7,236 bases of DNA, taken from NCBI GenBank assembly GCA_029934915.1, contig JAOZLI010000139.1, positions 1 to 7,236 of the forward strand. The letters are read 5' to 3'. This document shows positions 6,365-7,236 of the stretch, piece by piece (position 1 is the stretch's first letter; every line of letters starts with the position of its first letter). A program made the translations under genes and the position numbers. The stretch comes from Desulfocapsa sp. (GTDB lineage: Bacteria; Desulfobacterota; Desulfobulbia; Desulfobulbales; Desulfocapsaceae). The notes under the pieces are model-generated. The model did no database searches, was not told the DNA's origin, and saw only the letters and a list, made by a program, of their open reading frames with translations.

Positions 6365-7236
6365 ATGAATCTAAGAGACCTGAAATTCTTCAAACATCTG
6401 TCTGGAACCTTGCATTTCGGGCGCAGTAGTCGTGCCTGTCATATCACACCATCGGCATTGACCAGGATAATCCAGAGACTGGAAGACGAACTGGGAGAAG
6501 CACTTTTTCTTCGTGATAATCGATCTGTTATCTTAACTGCTGCCGGGAAGATGTTTCGCTCTTACGCTGATGATGCACTGCAACGTTATGAAATGCTACG
6601 GGGGGAACTCTCAAGAGAAGATGTCCTTGGTGGTGAGATAACGCTTTATTGTTCGGTTACTGCGGCATATTCCATTCTTCCTGTTATTTTTCAAACTTTT
6701 CGCTCTGTTCATCCTGATGTACATATAAATTTACAAACAGGGGATGCTGCTCTTGCTCTTACAAAGCTGCAAAATCGGGAAGTTGATCTTACCGTGGCAG
6801 CACTTCCAGATAGTTTACCGGAGCGAGTGGAATTTTTGAAGATACTGGAAACACCACTGGTTTTTATTGTTCCTTCAGCCTTTCCAGAAATTGTGCACTA
6901 CCATGAAGAAAAATTGGATTGGTCGGAAACTCCAGTTATTATGGCAGATTTCGGGTTGAGTCGTGAACGGACGGATCGCTGGTTTCGCGAAAAAAATATA
7001 GTCCCTAATATTTATGCACAGGTTGCGGGAAATGAGGCAATTATTGCCATGGTTGCCCTTGGTTGCGGAGTAGGGGTAGTTCCGGGACTGGTACTTGAAA
7101 AAAGTCCCTTGAAGGATCAAATAGAGATTCTATCCGTGCAGCCGGAACTTGAATCGTTTTCCATTGGTATCTGTACAATGAAGAAAAATATGCGACTTCC
7201 CCAGGTGAGTGCTTTTTGGGAAATTGCCACGGTAAG
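6365..7236 (+). CDS. ilvY: LysR-type regulator IlvY (last few residues beyond window)
   Basis: The frame from the ATG at 6365 runs open to the window end, giving 290 residues against about 297 for E. coli IlvY, so only a short tail is missing. Similarity to IlvY is strong throughout: MNLRDLKFFKHL at the start, the winged helix-turn-helix about residues 18-44 (FGRSSRACHITPSALTRIIQ), LFLRDNR (47-53), YCSVTAAYS (95-103) in the effector domain, TGDAA (125-129), VIMAD (191-195) and MVALGCGVGVVP (229-240). IlvY activates ilvC when bound to acetolactate or acetohydroxybutyrate and represses its own gene. Its divergent position next to ilvC supports the assignment. The ribosome site is weak: AGG about ten bases before the ATG. 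Confidence 0.95.
   Translation, partial: MNLRDLKFFKHLSGTLHFGRSSRACHITPSALTRIIQRLEDELGEALFLRDNRSVILTAAGKMFRSYADDALQRYEMLRGELSREDVLGGEITLYCSVTAAYSILPVIFQTFRSVHPDVHINLQTGDAALALTKLQNREVDLTVAALPDSLPERVEFLKILETPLVFIVPSAFPEIVHYHEEKLDWSETPVIMADFGLSRERTDRWFREKNIVPNIYAQVAGNEAIIAMVALGCGVGVVPGLVLEKSPLKDQIEILSVQPELESFSIGICTMKKNMRLPQVSAFWEIATV

Overview
The window looks like an ordinary Gram-negative bacterial chromosome of moderate G+C. It centres on isoleucine/valine biosynthesis. The long-form (class II) ilvC with a divergent ilvY-type LysR regulator is the arrangement best known from Gammaproteobacteria. The rest of the neighbourhood and the REP-type repeat do not settle the taxonomy. A gammaproteobacterium or a Desulfobulbales-like Desulfobacterota both fit by impression only, and I would not name a genus.

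Layout. At the right end, ilvY (6365 to beyond the window end) reads rightward. A 198-bp divergent control region (6167-6364) holds two near-identical LysR-type half-sites 31 bp apart, a candidate ilvC promoter and a strong ilvC ribosome binding site. Everything to the left is on the minus strand and tightly packed: ilvC (4694-6166), an SBF-like (YfeH-type) transporter (3769-4689, 4-bp gap), a six-helix membrane protein of unknown function (2979-3740), a bifunctional RluA-type pseudouridine synthase / RlmK/RlmI-type methyltransferase (1450-2982, ATGA overlap with the previous gene) and a radical SAM protein with a SPASM-like C-terminus (539-1447, 2-bp gap). A REP doublet (441-520) then separates this block from a GNAT acetyltransferase (401 to beyond the left end).

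How the genes may work together. IlvY would sense acetohydroxy acid substrates and activate ilvC while limiting its own expression, as in E. coli. The transporter starts 4 bp after the ilvC stop and has no Shine-Dalgarno of its own, so it is probably co-translated with ilvC. It could move a small keto or hydroxy acid linked to the IlvC reaction (inference). The next three genes form a chain of overlapping or abutting cistrons mostly without their own ribosome binding sites. This places an rRNA-modifying fusion enzyme and an uncharacterised radical SAM enzyme in the same apparent transcription unit. No mobile element, CRISPR array, tRNA or rRNA was seen. The points most worth a second look are the enzyme fusion, the ilvC-transporter coupling, the orphan radical SAM and six-helix genes, and the covarying REP doublet.
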